This document shows, piece by piece, positions 23,591 through 35,791 of a stretch of 64,000 nt of DNA. How positions within the stretch are numbered: position 1 is the first letter of the stretch; every line of letters begins with the position of its first letter. The notes beneath the pieces were generated by a model. The model worked only from the letters and a program-made list of their open reading frames with translations. It had not been told where the DNA came from and searched no databases. The DNA lies in the NCBI RefSeq assembly GCF_904849725.1, contig NC_058521.1, positions 342,038,638-342,102,637 of the forward strand, read 5' to 3'. Made by a program: the position numbers and the translations under genes. The DNA is from Hordeum vulgare subsp. vulgare (lineage: Eukaryota > Streptophyta > Magnoliopsida > Poales > Poaceae).

Positions 23591-26000
23591 ATTGGTGCAG
23601 TGACGTGCAATACAATCGGTTTTTAACCACTTTCTGTGATGAATGTTTAAACCGACACCTTGGCTGTTAGGGCGATAGGCGGGTCCATCCCACACGACAC
23701 GACAAAATCATCGGGGATGGTGACGATATATGCAAATGATCTACCAAATATAATTCTCTGCAATGCAGGGACATATCAATGTGGGATTTGGGATCAATCA
23801 CAAACGTCTATCACGAGTCAAACGCGTCGAATTGCTCATGGAAAACAAATGATGTTTGACCTTTTACATTTGCGAAACATTACCTAATCCACATGCGACA
23901 TGGTAGAAACTTTGTTTGATATCTTCATCATTGCACAGGAGATTTTCCTGGCAACCATTTGCCATGCATGATATCATTGCACATGTTTCCCAAACAAATT
24001 CTGCGTGAGATCATCTTTGCATCGGCCATGGTTTCCTGTTGGCTCATGTGTGACATAAGGTGTTATGCCAAATGATTGAGGAGCTCCTATGTAAAAATAG
24101 AAGTGTTGCAAATCGTTTGTGATTTCTTATGTATCACCAATGCTCCAGTTTATATCTCATGTGTTTTTCCAGTTGATCACAAGTGGTTGTGCTAGGAGTG
24201 GCATGTGATTTTCTTGTAGATCACATTCGGTTGGTGTGTGAGTTGTATGGGCTTTCTGTTCTGGATCACACACACATAGTTACTTGAACCATGTGCGCTG
24301 AAATTCCCAAGTTATTGTAAAATATCGCATTTGAATCACCCTACGAATAGAAAATTTGTGACACTATGCAATCAAACAAATAATGTCCACATGAAGAACA
24401 TTCATCATTATCCGCCACCATATGCAATTGAACAAATAGTGTCCATGGGAAGAACATTCAAAGAAATGCTAGATAATTCCACACATGTATGACCCACATA
24501 TGTAGTACATAATCATAGTGTTTGAAATACGAACACATGGTCACATGGAAAACAATGCATCCATTTGTATATGTTTAGCTGATAACACTATATGAATGCA
24601 TAGTTATTATTGGGGGATATGAATGCTGAAATTTTCGACTTCTTTACTAGGCTTAATATAGTGTTTCACAAAGAAGATGCTGATAAATTTCCTAACACAC
24701 AACAATTCATCTACGGTGAGCGGTTCAGAGGTCATCGGTTTGAAGATCAACTACGAGGTTTTTTATCAGAATGTGACATACTTGTGGAATATGAGATAGT
24801 AATTAGGAAACACACTTACTAGTTCTATTCTATCAGCATAGGTACCATATTAAACATGTGTGCATAGGTTCGTCATGTGCGCAAATGTAGTATCCACATA
24901 GGTTGGTCCCTTGTTGTTGTTGAGGACACTAACATATTTCGTGCAGTATTAGTGAGGCATTTGCCAGGTTAGGAACAACCTAACCGGTGTAAGTTGTTTT
25001 TTCTTTGGAGAGACATGGAAACAGGTTTACTTAGAAACTGGAACATCTGACTAGCCTTTTCTGAAAATAACAGATTTCGTTGGCTTACATGAGAAACGAT
25101 CATGTACTACAGAGGTAGTTGGTCGCCGAACCATAACCCTCCTAAAGTTATGTTCTTTGACAATACACTTCAAATGATTCTGAAGATGACTCACATCATA
25201 AGGATTATTTTACTCTTTGAGAGAATCCACGTAGTAAACTGTGTTGCATTTTGGAACAATCACCACCAAGATCCAGTGATGGTTATAGTTCAAGAAAATC
25301 TTGAACTCATGGACTATGTCGAAAACTGAAAGTCGATCTATGTATGGTTGTTGTATATTTAACTTACCCTTCATGATATGGCCACATGAAGGGTTATCCT
25401 ACCTGTAACTTCCACAAGATATTTGCGACATGATCAATGGAAGCCTTGTATGTAAAATCATTACTTAACAAGACGTCCTTTCCTAAATTAGGATATATAA
25501 AATATGCATGCACCCTTATTGATTTCTTTGTCGTCAATCCCCTGAGAGGAATATAATACAGTTAGCTTTTTATATACAGCCTTGTATGGACATGTTGATA
25601 AGAGTTTGTCAAGTACTTACAACATCAAGCATTTGACAAGAGTGGCAACAAGCTCATTAAAGTTGAAGAAGATATGGAACTCGTTGAATTCCACAATGAC
25701 GGTACCTGCAAGGTGAGAGAAATTCATACTGTCGTAGTGCACTTCTAGAATGTTATAATCTTCTCCTTCTCATATTATGTCCATACAATATTTATGTACT
25801 TAGCGGCAACTCGAACTACACTCATCAAACTATTCACCAAACAGAAATGGCTGGCCATGCTTGTACTTGCGTGCTTCAAATGGGTCTACTTTCTTACTAG
25901 CAAGTAGATTTTCCACTTCTGCTATGCACATGCCATAAGAATTGGGATTACCTGTCCCTTAGAAAAACATGTTATTAATTTCATTATGAGCAATGAATCT
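23590..26000. other. Decayed DNA-transposon-like sequence, non-coding part
   Basis: It starts near CGGTTTTTAACC and GTTTAAACCG, an inverted pair at about 23617-23660, and carries repeated TGTGTGATC/CACATG-like words. This looks like subterminal DNA of a class II element. A 70-residue frame at 24610-24822 (GDMNAEIFDFFTRLN) and a 75-residue frame at 25102-25329 are not recognised. No clear terminal inverted repeat was found. Confidence 0.35.
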
Positions 26001-29000
26001 TTGTAGTAGGAGGTTATTAGTCTCGTCCCTCCTCTGTTTTGGGTGCCCCATCTTCCTATGTGCAACTGTGACCTTTTTCCTCTTGTTAGCTGAAGCACTT
26101 CTTGTTTGACATATGGTTGCATGAAAATCATGCTGCTAAGAAGCCAGTGAAGGTACGATGGGCTGCTGAACATATGGTGCTATTGTCGTGGACAAATGAT
26201 CTCTAGTACCAGAGGCAACGGACAGCGAACCAGCCATTGAATCTAGGTCGGGCTTCTAAGGAGGTAGTGTCAATGTGTCGGTGTCTTGATGCGGCTGTGA
26301 CAACGCGTTGGTATGCTAATCAAGTAGTGCCGACATATCGGTAAGCTTATCAGGCGATTGCGAACCACTAGACTGATGAGCTGGTGGTTCTTGACTTTAG
26401 CACTGCCTAGCAGGCGGTTCCGAACTTTGATACTACTTATCATGCGGTTCCGGACTTTCATACTGCTTAGCGGCGGTTTGATCAAGTTTGCCTATTGAGC
26501 ATGTTGTGCCAATATGTATGCATTTTGTGGTTTAGTGGCTGGCATATGAACCGATGATATGTCTTCACAAGTTGTAGGCCTTGCCACAAGATGCTCAGGA
26601 TCGTGCGATAACCTGGCCTGTATGGTAGCAAGTTGGGTGCCTCGAGCATCGGATTCCAAAGAGTATGTTCATCAGGGGAGTCACACAAGATCTGCTGTGG
26701 CGAGAAGAGAGTCATTGGTTCGAGGGCGGCATTCGTTACTTTTGGAGGGCTAGAGGGATCTCATCCAAAAATCTATTTTTGTCTATGGCTACTGGATATG
26801 ATTAAACCGTGTTTCCTCCAAGGTCCTCGGCTTATGAGGTTCCCAAGGACATTCTTCAGTGCAAAATTACTCAATCCAGGGTTTATTTCAGTCACGTAGC
26901 ACTTCACACTACCCGGTTTTAATAGCACATTGTCTAACAAGAGTCCCTCGTCCAAGTCAGGGTTGTAAACCCACGCTGTTGCACATCATAAAGTACCTTC
27001 ATAATGTGTAAACATGGCTTTACTCTCCCTCGTGTCAATATAGATCAGATATGGCACCAACATGTCTAGCTGCAGCTTGAGTGTTGCTGGGGTCAATTGA
27101 TGCACATCTACTCTTGTGAAGTGTTTCCATACAAGAAGTGTCAGCGTCCATTACGACATCCCCTTGTGTCTCCTGGATACCTCTGAGCGTTAGTGTCTTA
27201 TGTTCCATAAATGACTCCTCAACTTCCTTTCTATTTTCAAGATACATGTCCCTCTTAAACATTATGTACAAATGTTTCCTCTTACCATCACCCCTAACTT
27301 TTTCTTGTTGATCCTTTCTTCTTTACTTAGTGAGAAATCTCTTGTGTGGGACATTGACCAAAATACCCCTGGCACGGCGAGGGGCTCTTTGGTAGTCGGA
27401 GCCTCGGACATAATATCACATGGTCCTAAGTTCCTGTAGAACCTTCCAGTGTTTTTGGAAGCCTCTATCATCACATCCTGCACTTCTTGGTCTACTAAGT
27501 TTTCAAAGTAATAAGAACCGTCTCCATGCCTCTTTGCACATGCCCGCAAGTAGTCCCTAACTTGAAAGACCCTAATTTCACAAAGGCTGGCTTGCCACCC
27601 ACAGCTACTGCTTCTTTGTCCTCATGGTCCCATATCAGTTTCATGCCATAGTATCCTGCCACACCCGTACGATGGGTGGGTCTGTTCTTATTTTGAAGTT
27701 CCAATTGAATGGCACTCTTCTTAAGAAACTATTCACTAGCCCTGACCCTTTTGAATTATGTGTAATCTTCCTTTGTAATTTGGGGCTATGAGGGGATTTG
27801 ATCTTGGCCTTGACTCAAGTACTTCTTATACAACACATGCATCCAGTTTCTCCAAGCATCCCTAGCCTTCTTGGTGCAACTTGTTCCACCTACTCTCTTC
27901 ACTCCTCTGGAACATTGAAGTGTTCCATGATCTCCCGGATTATCTTTTGCCGTGTTTCTGTATCATCCTCCCGAAACCCGACAGATAAATATTGAGCCTT
28001 GCGTTGCCAACAAATCCACACACAATCATGAACCTCATGTCTGCTTTATCTAGTTTAGTTGGAGGCCAAGACTTCAAATCGATGTCAACTACTTTGTATA
28101 GACCTTTAGGTTGGCGTGTGGGATTTCTTGGAGCATTCTTCTGACTCTGAACCGCAAGGGTGATTGTGCCAACTCTATCACGTTCCTCGTTTCTTGATAC
28201 ACGATCATCCATTGCACACATGTTGTCTTCGGACTCACATGAGGATACATTAGCAGAAGTATGACTTTTGTCGCAGCTAATCGTCATCTAGAGAGGACAC
28301 ATACGAAATTTAGGAAAGGGGGGTAATCATAAATTAGGGGTAATTGCTTGGCAACAAGCTGTCTAAACTTGGCATGTGATAATTTGGAAACATACACCTA
28401 ATATGTTCATTTTGTGTGACTCGTGCGCACATGATATGTATCTTGACAATAACTAATTGGAACAAATACAACTTATATTTATTTAGAAGATAGATGATGA
28501 ACATAAACATGCTATCCACTTATAACCAATTTCGAGACAAACCAAACCAAACAGGGAAAGGGATCACGATATAATAGACCTCGCAGCCTTGGACGGCAAC
28601 AACTGACAACTTTTTTGTGCAAACCTCATAGGAGAGGCAAGGCTACAAAATCGATATGTTGAAGGGAGTGTGGTGAGCAAATGATGACGACGAGGCACGG
28701 GTAGCCATGTGTTCGGAATGAAAATGAAGGGTAGGGTTTATGTTGGAAGTGGGTACATGGTCGGGTTGAGCACGACGGTGCCGAAAAGGGTTCTGGTGTG
28801 GATCTGGGGGATGAGAGGGAGTTCTCGATGGAGCTTGGGTAGAATGTGCAGACTGTTGAGCGAAACAGGAGTGGGCGCGGGTGGGGGTCATGTTGGCTGC
28901 TTTGGTGAAAGAGGTAAAAAAAGAGCGATGAGCGCCCCGCGGAAAGGTCTATGAAAACAGTTTTGTATGGTATCCCATGTGCACAAGTAGCATAAATTTG
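26000..29000 (-). pseudogene. Broken multi-exon transposon gene, CACTA-like
   Basis: Minus-strand reading starts near 28890 with a Pro/Ser/His-rich segment (MTPTRAHSCFAQQ). The next exon-like block is 28287-27940 (GLYKVVDIDLKSWPPTKL, ADMRFMIVCGFVGNARLN). Then 27704-27270 reads THRTGVAGYYGMKLIWDHED and, after a frameshift near 27560, VRDYLRACAKRHGDGSYYF and VDQEVQDVMIEASK. It ends in a basic tail, SLSKEERINKKKLG. The order and the DGSYYF and SKEER motifs resemble accessory proteins of plant En/Spm-type (Ptta) elements, but similarity is weak and the gene is full of breaks. Sequence from 26900 to 26000 shows only uncertain coding traces. Another class II origin is possible. Confidence 0.4.
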
Positions 29001-29456
29001 TTTGAAATGAAAACCTAACAACTTTGAAATGTAGACGTGACCTCATCGTATTTTCTCGAAATTTTCCAGCGGTATGCAGCTATTGTTGTACCCTAGTATG
29101 GATTTTGTGGTGCATTTCATATACCGTTTGATATTTTTCAACATTTCTCATTTACCGGACATTGGCTACATATAAATCAAATCCCAACTACAACTACATG
29201 TGGGTGCTAGCAAAGAAGGCACTAAAAATCATTTCTGTGTCACTTTGTGTGTTTCCATTCATTGTCCAAGGAATGAAAAGAATTTTCAAACATTTTGGCT
29301 CCGAGATGCATCCACCTACATAAGGCATATAGGTAATTTAATTACAAGAAATGCTGATGGATTGAGAGAATCACGGAAATCGGTTTGTCATTGTCGCCTG
29401 ATCTTGAGACAGCGTGGATGTTTTTTGGTATAATTTTACACAAGTTACAATGATCG
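29001..29456. other. Flanking sequence before the Athila-like LTR
   Basis: AT-rich DNA with no gene seen. It may be the 5' end of the broken transposon, since CCGATTTCCGTGAT on the minus strand faintly echoes the left end at 23615-23650. The last five bases before the LTR are GATCG. Confidence 0.3.
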
Positions 29457-30977
29457 TGATACGTCTCCATCGTATCTATATTTTTTTATTGTTCCATGTC
29501 AATATTACACAACTTTCACGTATTCTTGGTAACATTCTATATGATTTATGGGACCAATATATTTATCCAGTGCCAAGTGTGAGTTGTCGTTTGTTGCATG
29601 TTTTTTGTTTCATAGAATATCCATATCAAACGAAGTCCAAATGCGATTCAAATTTAAGGAGAATTAGTTTGGAATATATGTGATTTTTGGGAGGTGGGAT
29701 CAACGTAAAAAGAGGCCCACGGCCTCCACTACCCACCATGGCGTGGCCTATACCCCCTGGCGTGCCCTGCCCTCTTGTGGCCACACTAGATCTTCCAGTA
29801 GCGCCATAAAGATAATTTATGTCAGAAAATCATTTAAAAATTTATGCCTGATCGGAGTTACGATCTCAAGGAATTTAATAAATAGTGAGGGGCCACAAAA
29901 CAGGAACGCGAAACATAAGAGAACAGAGGTTGATCCAATCTTGGAGGGGCTCCTGGCTCTACTCCGCCATGGAGAACATGCAAAAGAGGGCGAAATCTCC
30001 TACCATCTAGGGGGAGGCCAAGGAATAAGAAGAAGAAGGGGGGCTCTCTCCCCCTCTCTCCTGGTGGTGACGGAGTTCCGCTGGCGCAAGGAGCATGGCG
30101 GCGATCTACATCAACAATCTGGTCATCGTCAACACTAACTCTCCCCCCTCTATGCATTGTTGTAACACCTCTTTTCCCGCTGTAACTCTCTACTTAAACA
30201 ACGTGCTCAACACTACATACTATTTCCAAATATTATGTGGCTATCCTATGATGTTTGAGTAGGTCTGTTTTGTCCTACAGGTTAATTGTGATATGATTTC
30301 ATTGATATGATTTGTTTGTTGATATGGTGCTATCCTAAGGTGCCTTGCATGTGATGCACACATGAAGGATACACACTGGAGGGTTTGTAATATGTTCATG
30401 ATTCCCTTATAGTGGGTGTCAAGAGTGATAGAAACTTACACCCGAGTAATGGAGTTGTCCGCATATGGGAGTGAAGAGGACTTGATATTTAATGCTATGG
30501 TTTGGTTTACCTTAATGATTTCTAGTAGTTGTGGATGCTTGCTAGAGTTCCAATCATAAGTGCATATGATTCAAGTACGGAAAGTTTGTTACCGTATCCC
30601 TCTCCCTCAGTGCACATGATAATTATCTATCATGTTATATTCAATTGCCTACGAACAATCTTTTTCTTGCCTTACACGAAAAGCTTTCTACTAAACAGCG
30701 CCAAACTTTTATTTTCCATGCTCTTTATTTTCTTGAAAAACAACACCTAACTTTTATTTACTTGTTCTTCTTATCTTGCAAACCTATCTATTACACCTAC
30801 TAAGTACTTGTAGTTTTATTCTTGTTTACGTAAACAAACGTAAAGTGTGCATAGAGTTGTGTCGCTGGTCGATACGACTTGAGGGAATATTTGTTATAAA
30901 TTTAGCTCCTTGTTGGGTTTGACACTCTTATTGATTGAAAAGGGCTACGAATGATCCCCTCTACTTGTCGGTTATCA
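29457..30977 (+). repeat. 5' LTR of an Athila-like non-autonomous Gypsy element
   Basis: This 1521-bp LTR begins TGATACGTCTCCATCG and ends GGTTATCA, the same terminal signature as the solo LTR. A GC-rich block at 29705-29780 matches in type that of the solo LTR. The primer-binding site follows 11 bp later, which sets the orientation. Confidence 0.9.
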
Positions 30978-30988
30978 AGACCTTTTTC

Positions 30989-31006
30989 TGGCGCCGTTGT
31001 CGGGGA
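30989..31006 (+). promoter_or_regulatory. Primer-binding site, tRNA-Asp type
   Basis: TGGCGCCGTTGTCGGGGA is complementary, with one apparent mismatch, to the 3' end of plant tRNA-Asp. This is the primer used by Athila-group elements. Confidence 0.85.
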
Positions 31007-31101
31007 TCAATAGCATGGGGTGAATATTCTCATGTGTGCTTGTTTGCTTTATCAGTAAGTAATTTTTATTTTCTCTTATTAGTTGTTTTCTATCTTTAGT
31101 T

Positions 31102-32342
31102 ATGGGTAGGAAACGCAAAATACCAAAAACATTTGTTGTACCTACCGAACCAATGGTTGAAGAACCACCCAAAATCTATGATACTGCTCAAGTTTTTTAC
31201 TTGGATCATCTTTGATCCCTATGATCTTGTGCTGAAACCCCAATTAGTTTAGTTGAGGGAAAATCATTAGATGAGCATGCTTATTATGTGCGACAATGCT
31301 TATAAAAAAAATCGAACATTTATGGCATCATATTAATACTTTGCATTGCTTTTCTTGGAATTTATGTGAAATATCTGATTTTACTTGTTGTTCTGAAGAC
31401 CATAAGAAACACCTTCCCTACCAATGTGAGTTTAGTGATAATGGAATCTTATCTTCTTATGCGAAAGGAATTTATAGTTATTATGATGTTGAACATATTG
31501 ATCAATTTTTTGCTTTTAAGGGTGCTTATGAAATTGCTTCTTTGATTGACAAGTATGATGCTACTCTTTACAAATCAGAAAAAAATTCCATACTTGAATA
31601 TTTCTATGAAGACTATGCTTCTAATGCTTATGTTAAACTATATATTCAGGACTCCTATACTGACCAAGAAGATACTAATATTTTGGAGGAGTCTATGGAA
31701 GACGAAATTCACGAAACTATGAGCTCATTGGATAAAAAAGATGATGAGGAGAGTGAAGAACAAAAGGAGAAAGAGCGGATCAGCTACCCATGCCCACGTT
31801 CTAATGAGAGTAAATCTTCAACTCATACATTGTTTAATTTCCATTCATGCTTACCAAAGGATTAATGCTATGATAACTGCTATGATCTCGTTGGTTCTTT
31901 TGAAACATCCATTTTTGATGAAATTTATGCTCGCTATGCTTGTCGCCAAGATGCCAATATGAATTATGCTTGTGAAGATGAACTTGATATAGTTCCTTAT
32001 GTTAATAATGAAGTTGTTGCTATTTCGGAGAAGTTTGCTCTTATTAAGGATTATATTGATAGGTTGCATTTTACCATTACACATGATGATTTTGATGGAT
32101 ATAATATGCATGTGATTGCTTCTCCTACTTGCAATTATCATGAGAGAGGAACTACATCTCCACCTCTTTATGTTTCCAATACGATAAAATTGCAAGAAAG
32201 TCCTTATGCTTTGTGTTGGCCTTTACTTGATGTGGATGAATTTTTCTTTTATGACATGCTGATGCATAGGGAGAGGGTTAGACTTCATCATTGCATGATA
32301 TATGTTGCTTTGTGCTCTCTACTAAATTACAATCATTGTTAA
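31102..32342 (+). pseudogene. Non-autonomous Gypsy ORF of unknown function
   Basis: The frame begins MGRKRKIPKTFVVPTEP at 31102 and is broken by frameshifts at about 31210-31300. It then runs in one frame from 31296 to 32342, with a TAA at 31863-31865. The protein is rich in Tyr, Cys, His and acidic residues (CEISDFTCCSEDHKK, YDVEHIDQFFAFKG, ACEDELDIVPYVNNE, FTITHDDFDGYN). No zinc knuckle, protease, RT or integrase motif is present. It occupies the gag-pol position right after the primer site. Related but more decayed sequence occurs at 62553-62940. It may be a particle or RNA-binding protein supplied in cis, but the function is unknown. Confidence 0.6.
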
Positions 32343-34876
32343 TTAAAATTGGCTTTGATATACCTTGGTATCCGGGTGGATCCATTACTTGAGCACTTTA
32401 TGCCTAGCTTAATGGCTTTAAAGGAAGCGCTGCCAGGGAGAGAACCTGGAAGTTTTAAAAAGTCATTTATTTGTGTTGTGTGCTTTCATATAGTTTAAAA
32501 ATCAAAAATAGAGGGGAACCTACAACTTTTCAAAAGGGAAAGTGAACGCGAGAAAGAAGAACACCATTGAAGTGGGGGCGTCCTTGAACTTTGTTCATGC
32601 TCATGGAAACAATGTACTCCCTCCGTCCCGAAATAAGTGACTCAAAAGTGACTCAAGTTTGTACTAACTTTAGTACAAACTTGAGGCACTTTCGAGTCAC
32701 TTATTTTGGGACGGAGGGAGTAGAATTTTTCATGAGTTTCTCACAAAAATAATTATTCCCTTGTACAAATCCATTTTATTATAAAAATAATGTGCCGAGA
32801 TTTGCCTTTAGGATGATTAGATTGCTAGTTGGTATGTGCAGTGCAAAAACAGAAACTTTGGTTGTAGTGCGTGAAATTACATTTTTTACTGGAACATCAA
32901 AAGTGCCTCCAACTTTTACATAGTAATGCTATGAAAGTTTTTTATTTCGTCCTAATTTTTTAGAATTGTGTAAGTTACAGATGTATTTTCAATGTTCAGG
33001 TTACTACACACTGTCCTTGTTTTGACAGATTCTGTTTTTGATGCATTGTTTTGCTCGATTTGATGAAACGATCTATCGTATCGATGGTATAAGCCATGGA
33101 GAAGTTATATTGCTGTATATATAATACAAAAAACAAAATATGAATGGGTTTGAAACAGTACTTAAGGTACTAATTTTTCTTATTATACTAACAGATCTCA
33201 CGACTTTTCTGTTAAGTTTTGTGTGGATGAAGTGTTCGAAGATCCAAGAGGTCTTGTTATGAGAAGGAGCAGGGGAAAGATTTCAAGCTTGGGGATGCCC
33301 AAGGCACCCCAAGTAAATATCGAAGGAAACTCAAGCGTCTAAGATTGGGTATGCCCCAGAAGGGATCCCATCTTTCTTCAACAAGTATCGGTATGTTTTT
33401 GTCTTCGTTTCGTTCACGTGATCTGCGTAAATATTAGAGCGTATTTTGTGCTTGGTTTTCCCTTTTATTTTCTGCACCGTGCTGGTATGAGATAGTCCAT
33501 GGTTGATTTATAGAATGCTCATTGCACTTCACTTATATCTTTTTAGTATGGCTTTATAGAATGCTTCATGTGCTTCACTTATATCATTTGAAGTTTGGAT
33601 TGCTTGTTTCTCTACATATAGAAATCATTATTTGTAGAATGCTCTTATGCTTCATTTATATTTATTGAAGCATGGCATTTTGTAGAAAGATTTAAAATCT
33701 CATGCTTCACTTATACCTATTTAGAGAGTCAAAAGGAATTGGTCATTTACATGGATAGTCATAAAAGCCTACATAAAACTTTTAGATCACTCAGTATGAT
33801 ATGTTTGATTCCCTGCAATAGTTTTGCAACATTAAGATAGTAATATGTGGGTAAAGTAGTTGATGAATGAGGATTAGTAAGTATATTGATGTTGAGGTTT
33901 GTGATTCCTGATTCATGCACGTATAGTCTCTGGTTATGCGATGAAGTTGGAGCATAATTTATCATTGATTTAAATCATTTGCGTTGTCATAATCAGAGTC
34001 GCACGATAGTTAACTCATTGCAACCTTCTCCCTAGAGGCATGTAGGTAGTGCTTTCTTCGAGAGAGATAACAAAATCTTGTAATAAGTATGTGAGTTGTT
34101 TATGACTTATGTGAATCCATGGATATACGCACTCTTACCTTTCCACAATTTTTTAGCCTCTACGGTACCGTGCATTACCCTTTCTCACCTCGAGAGTCGG
34201 TGCAAACTTCATACATGCATCCAAACCCCGTGACATGATACACTCTTTCACACATATTACTTATTATATATTCCTCAAAACAGGCACCATACCTACCTAT
34301 TGTGGAATTTGCATAGCCATTCCAAGATATATTGTCATGCAAATTCCACCGCTTCCAGTTTGATGACTTGAGCATTCATTGTCATAATGCTTTGCATGAT
34401 CGTAAGATAGATAGCATGAAATTTCCATCACTTGTCTATTTTTTATGTTTGTGCTACGCTAGATCATTGCACATCATGGTACACTACCAGAGGCATTCAT
34501 ATAGAGTCATACTTTGTTCTAGGTACCGAGTTGTAATATTAAGTTGTAAGTGAATAGAAGTGTCATGATCATCATAATTCATTACTAGAGCATTCTCCTA
34601 GTGAGGAAAGGATGATGGAGACTATGATTCCCCCACAAGTCGGGATGAGTCTCCAGACGAAAATAAAAAAAAGAAAATTAAAGAAACAAAGAAAAAGAGA
34701 AAGAAAGAAAACAAGGAAAAAAATGAGAGAAAATAGAGAAGGGGCATGCTAATTCCACACCTGTACTTCAAAGTAGCACCATGTTTTTCATATGGAGAGT
34801 CTCATATGTTGTCACTTTCATATACTAGTGGGAATTTTCATTATAGAGTTTGATGCACACCCACTTAGTTTTCATA
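32343..34876 (+). mobile_element. Non-coding internal region of the non-autonomous Gypsy element
   Basis: This region has GAAGCGCTGCCAGGGAGAGA at about 32426, the AAGCTTGGGGATGCCCAAGG landmark at about 33285, and repeats of GCTTCACTTATAT around 33530-33710. An A/G-rich stretch occurs at 34660-34740, and GGGAATTTTCATTATAGA at 34830. These landmarks recur in Athila-like Triticeae elements, and the AAGCTTGGGGAT block also occurs at 63608. No coding sequence was found. The element is interrupted at 34877 by the large CACTA and its 3' end is not in the window. Confidence 0.7.
32615..32722. mobile_element. Stowaway MITE
   Basis: The 104-bp element (32617-32720) has ends CTCCCTCCGTCCC and GGGACGGAGGGAG and is flanked by TA on both sides. 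The whole element folds into a near-perfect hairpin with a loop at about 32668. It is non-coding and would be moved by a Tc1/Mariner-type transposase in trans. Confidence 0.97.
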
Positions 34877-35129
34877 CACTACAAGAATCAGACTCTTTGG
34901 CGTCTTCCATAACGGACGGCAAAGAGGTGATCCACCAAAGGCAAAGGACTTTGTCATCGGCCTCATGTCGGCAATTTTCCTATGACTACTTTTGACGGCA
35001 TATCACCTTCTTTGTCGTCGGTCTACCTGAAGCGGACGACAAAGCTCTTTGCCGTCAGTCTCTGGCTCCGAGTAGACGACAGCCGACATGCAACGCCTCC
35101 GTTAGGGTTAACGGAGGCTTTGCCGTGTG

Positions 35130-35254
35130 CCTCACTCCCTCTCTTTGTCGTCCGCCTCCCTCCCTCTCTGTGTCGTCTTCCTTCCTACCTCTCTGTGTCG
35201 TCCGCCTCCCTCCCTCTTTGTGTCGTCTGCCTCCCTCCCTCTCTTTGCCATCTG
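35130..35254. repeat. 25-bp minisatellite in the CACTA subterminal region
   Basis: Five tandem 25-bp units are built on CCTCCCTCCCTCTTTGTGTC, each carrying a TTTGTCGTC or TTTGCCATC core like the subterminal motif. Open frames across it are artefacts. Confidence 0.8.
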
Positions 35255-35741
35255 CTTCTATGGGCGAGCACAGAGTTGGGCCAACACAGGAATCATGCCT
35301 TTGCCGTCAGCCTCCCAAGGTAGCGGACGGCAAAGAGAATATATGGCCAGATGCTGCTACCCTAGGTTGCACAGCTGGGTGCCATGTGGCACCTTTGCCA
35401 TCAGCTGCCTGATGGCACAGGCCTTTGCCATCAGCTCGCACACAGCAAAGAGCCCATATTGTCATAGTTTTCTTTTTTTGTTTATTTCACAGCACATATA
35501 CATATACATAGCACATATATAGGTCACAACACATATACATATACATCTCACATATATAGGTCACAAGACATATTCATAGCACAAAGTTTTATCCATATAT
35601 ATACACATACATATAGTTCCACATATACTATTCATCCATATATACATATACATATAATTCCACATTGTTCACCAACTCAAATAAAAACTATAACTAAAGC
35701 ACTCCATCAATGCCAGCTTCCATGCATGTAGTACATCCAAT
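35255..35741 (-). other. 3' terminal region and 3'-UTR-like exon of the large CACTA
   Basis: More GACGGCAAAGAG motifs run to about 35460. CACATATACATATACATAG-type repeats follow (35490-35660). The exon matching the small element lies at about 35640-35741. Read on the minus strand, the acceptor CCAATTTCAG ends at 35742. Confidence 0.65.
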
Positions 35742-35791
35742 CTGAAATTGGAATAAGAAAGTCACAACAACAACAACAACAACATATATAT

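Noticed and set aside
24610..25329. Possible protease-like or host gene fragments (GDMNAEIFDFF; MYYRGSWSPNH)
   Set aside because: Considered as Ulp1-type protease remnants as seen in some CACTA elements, but no catalytic His/Asp/Cys pattern could be located.
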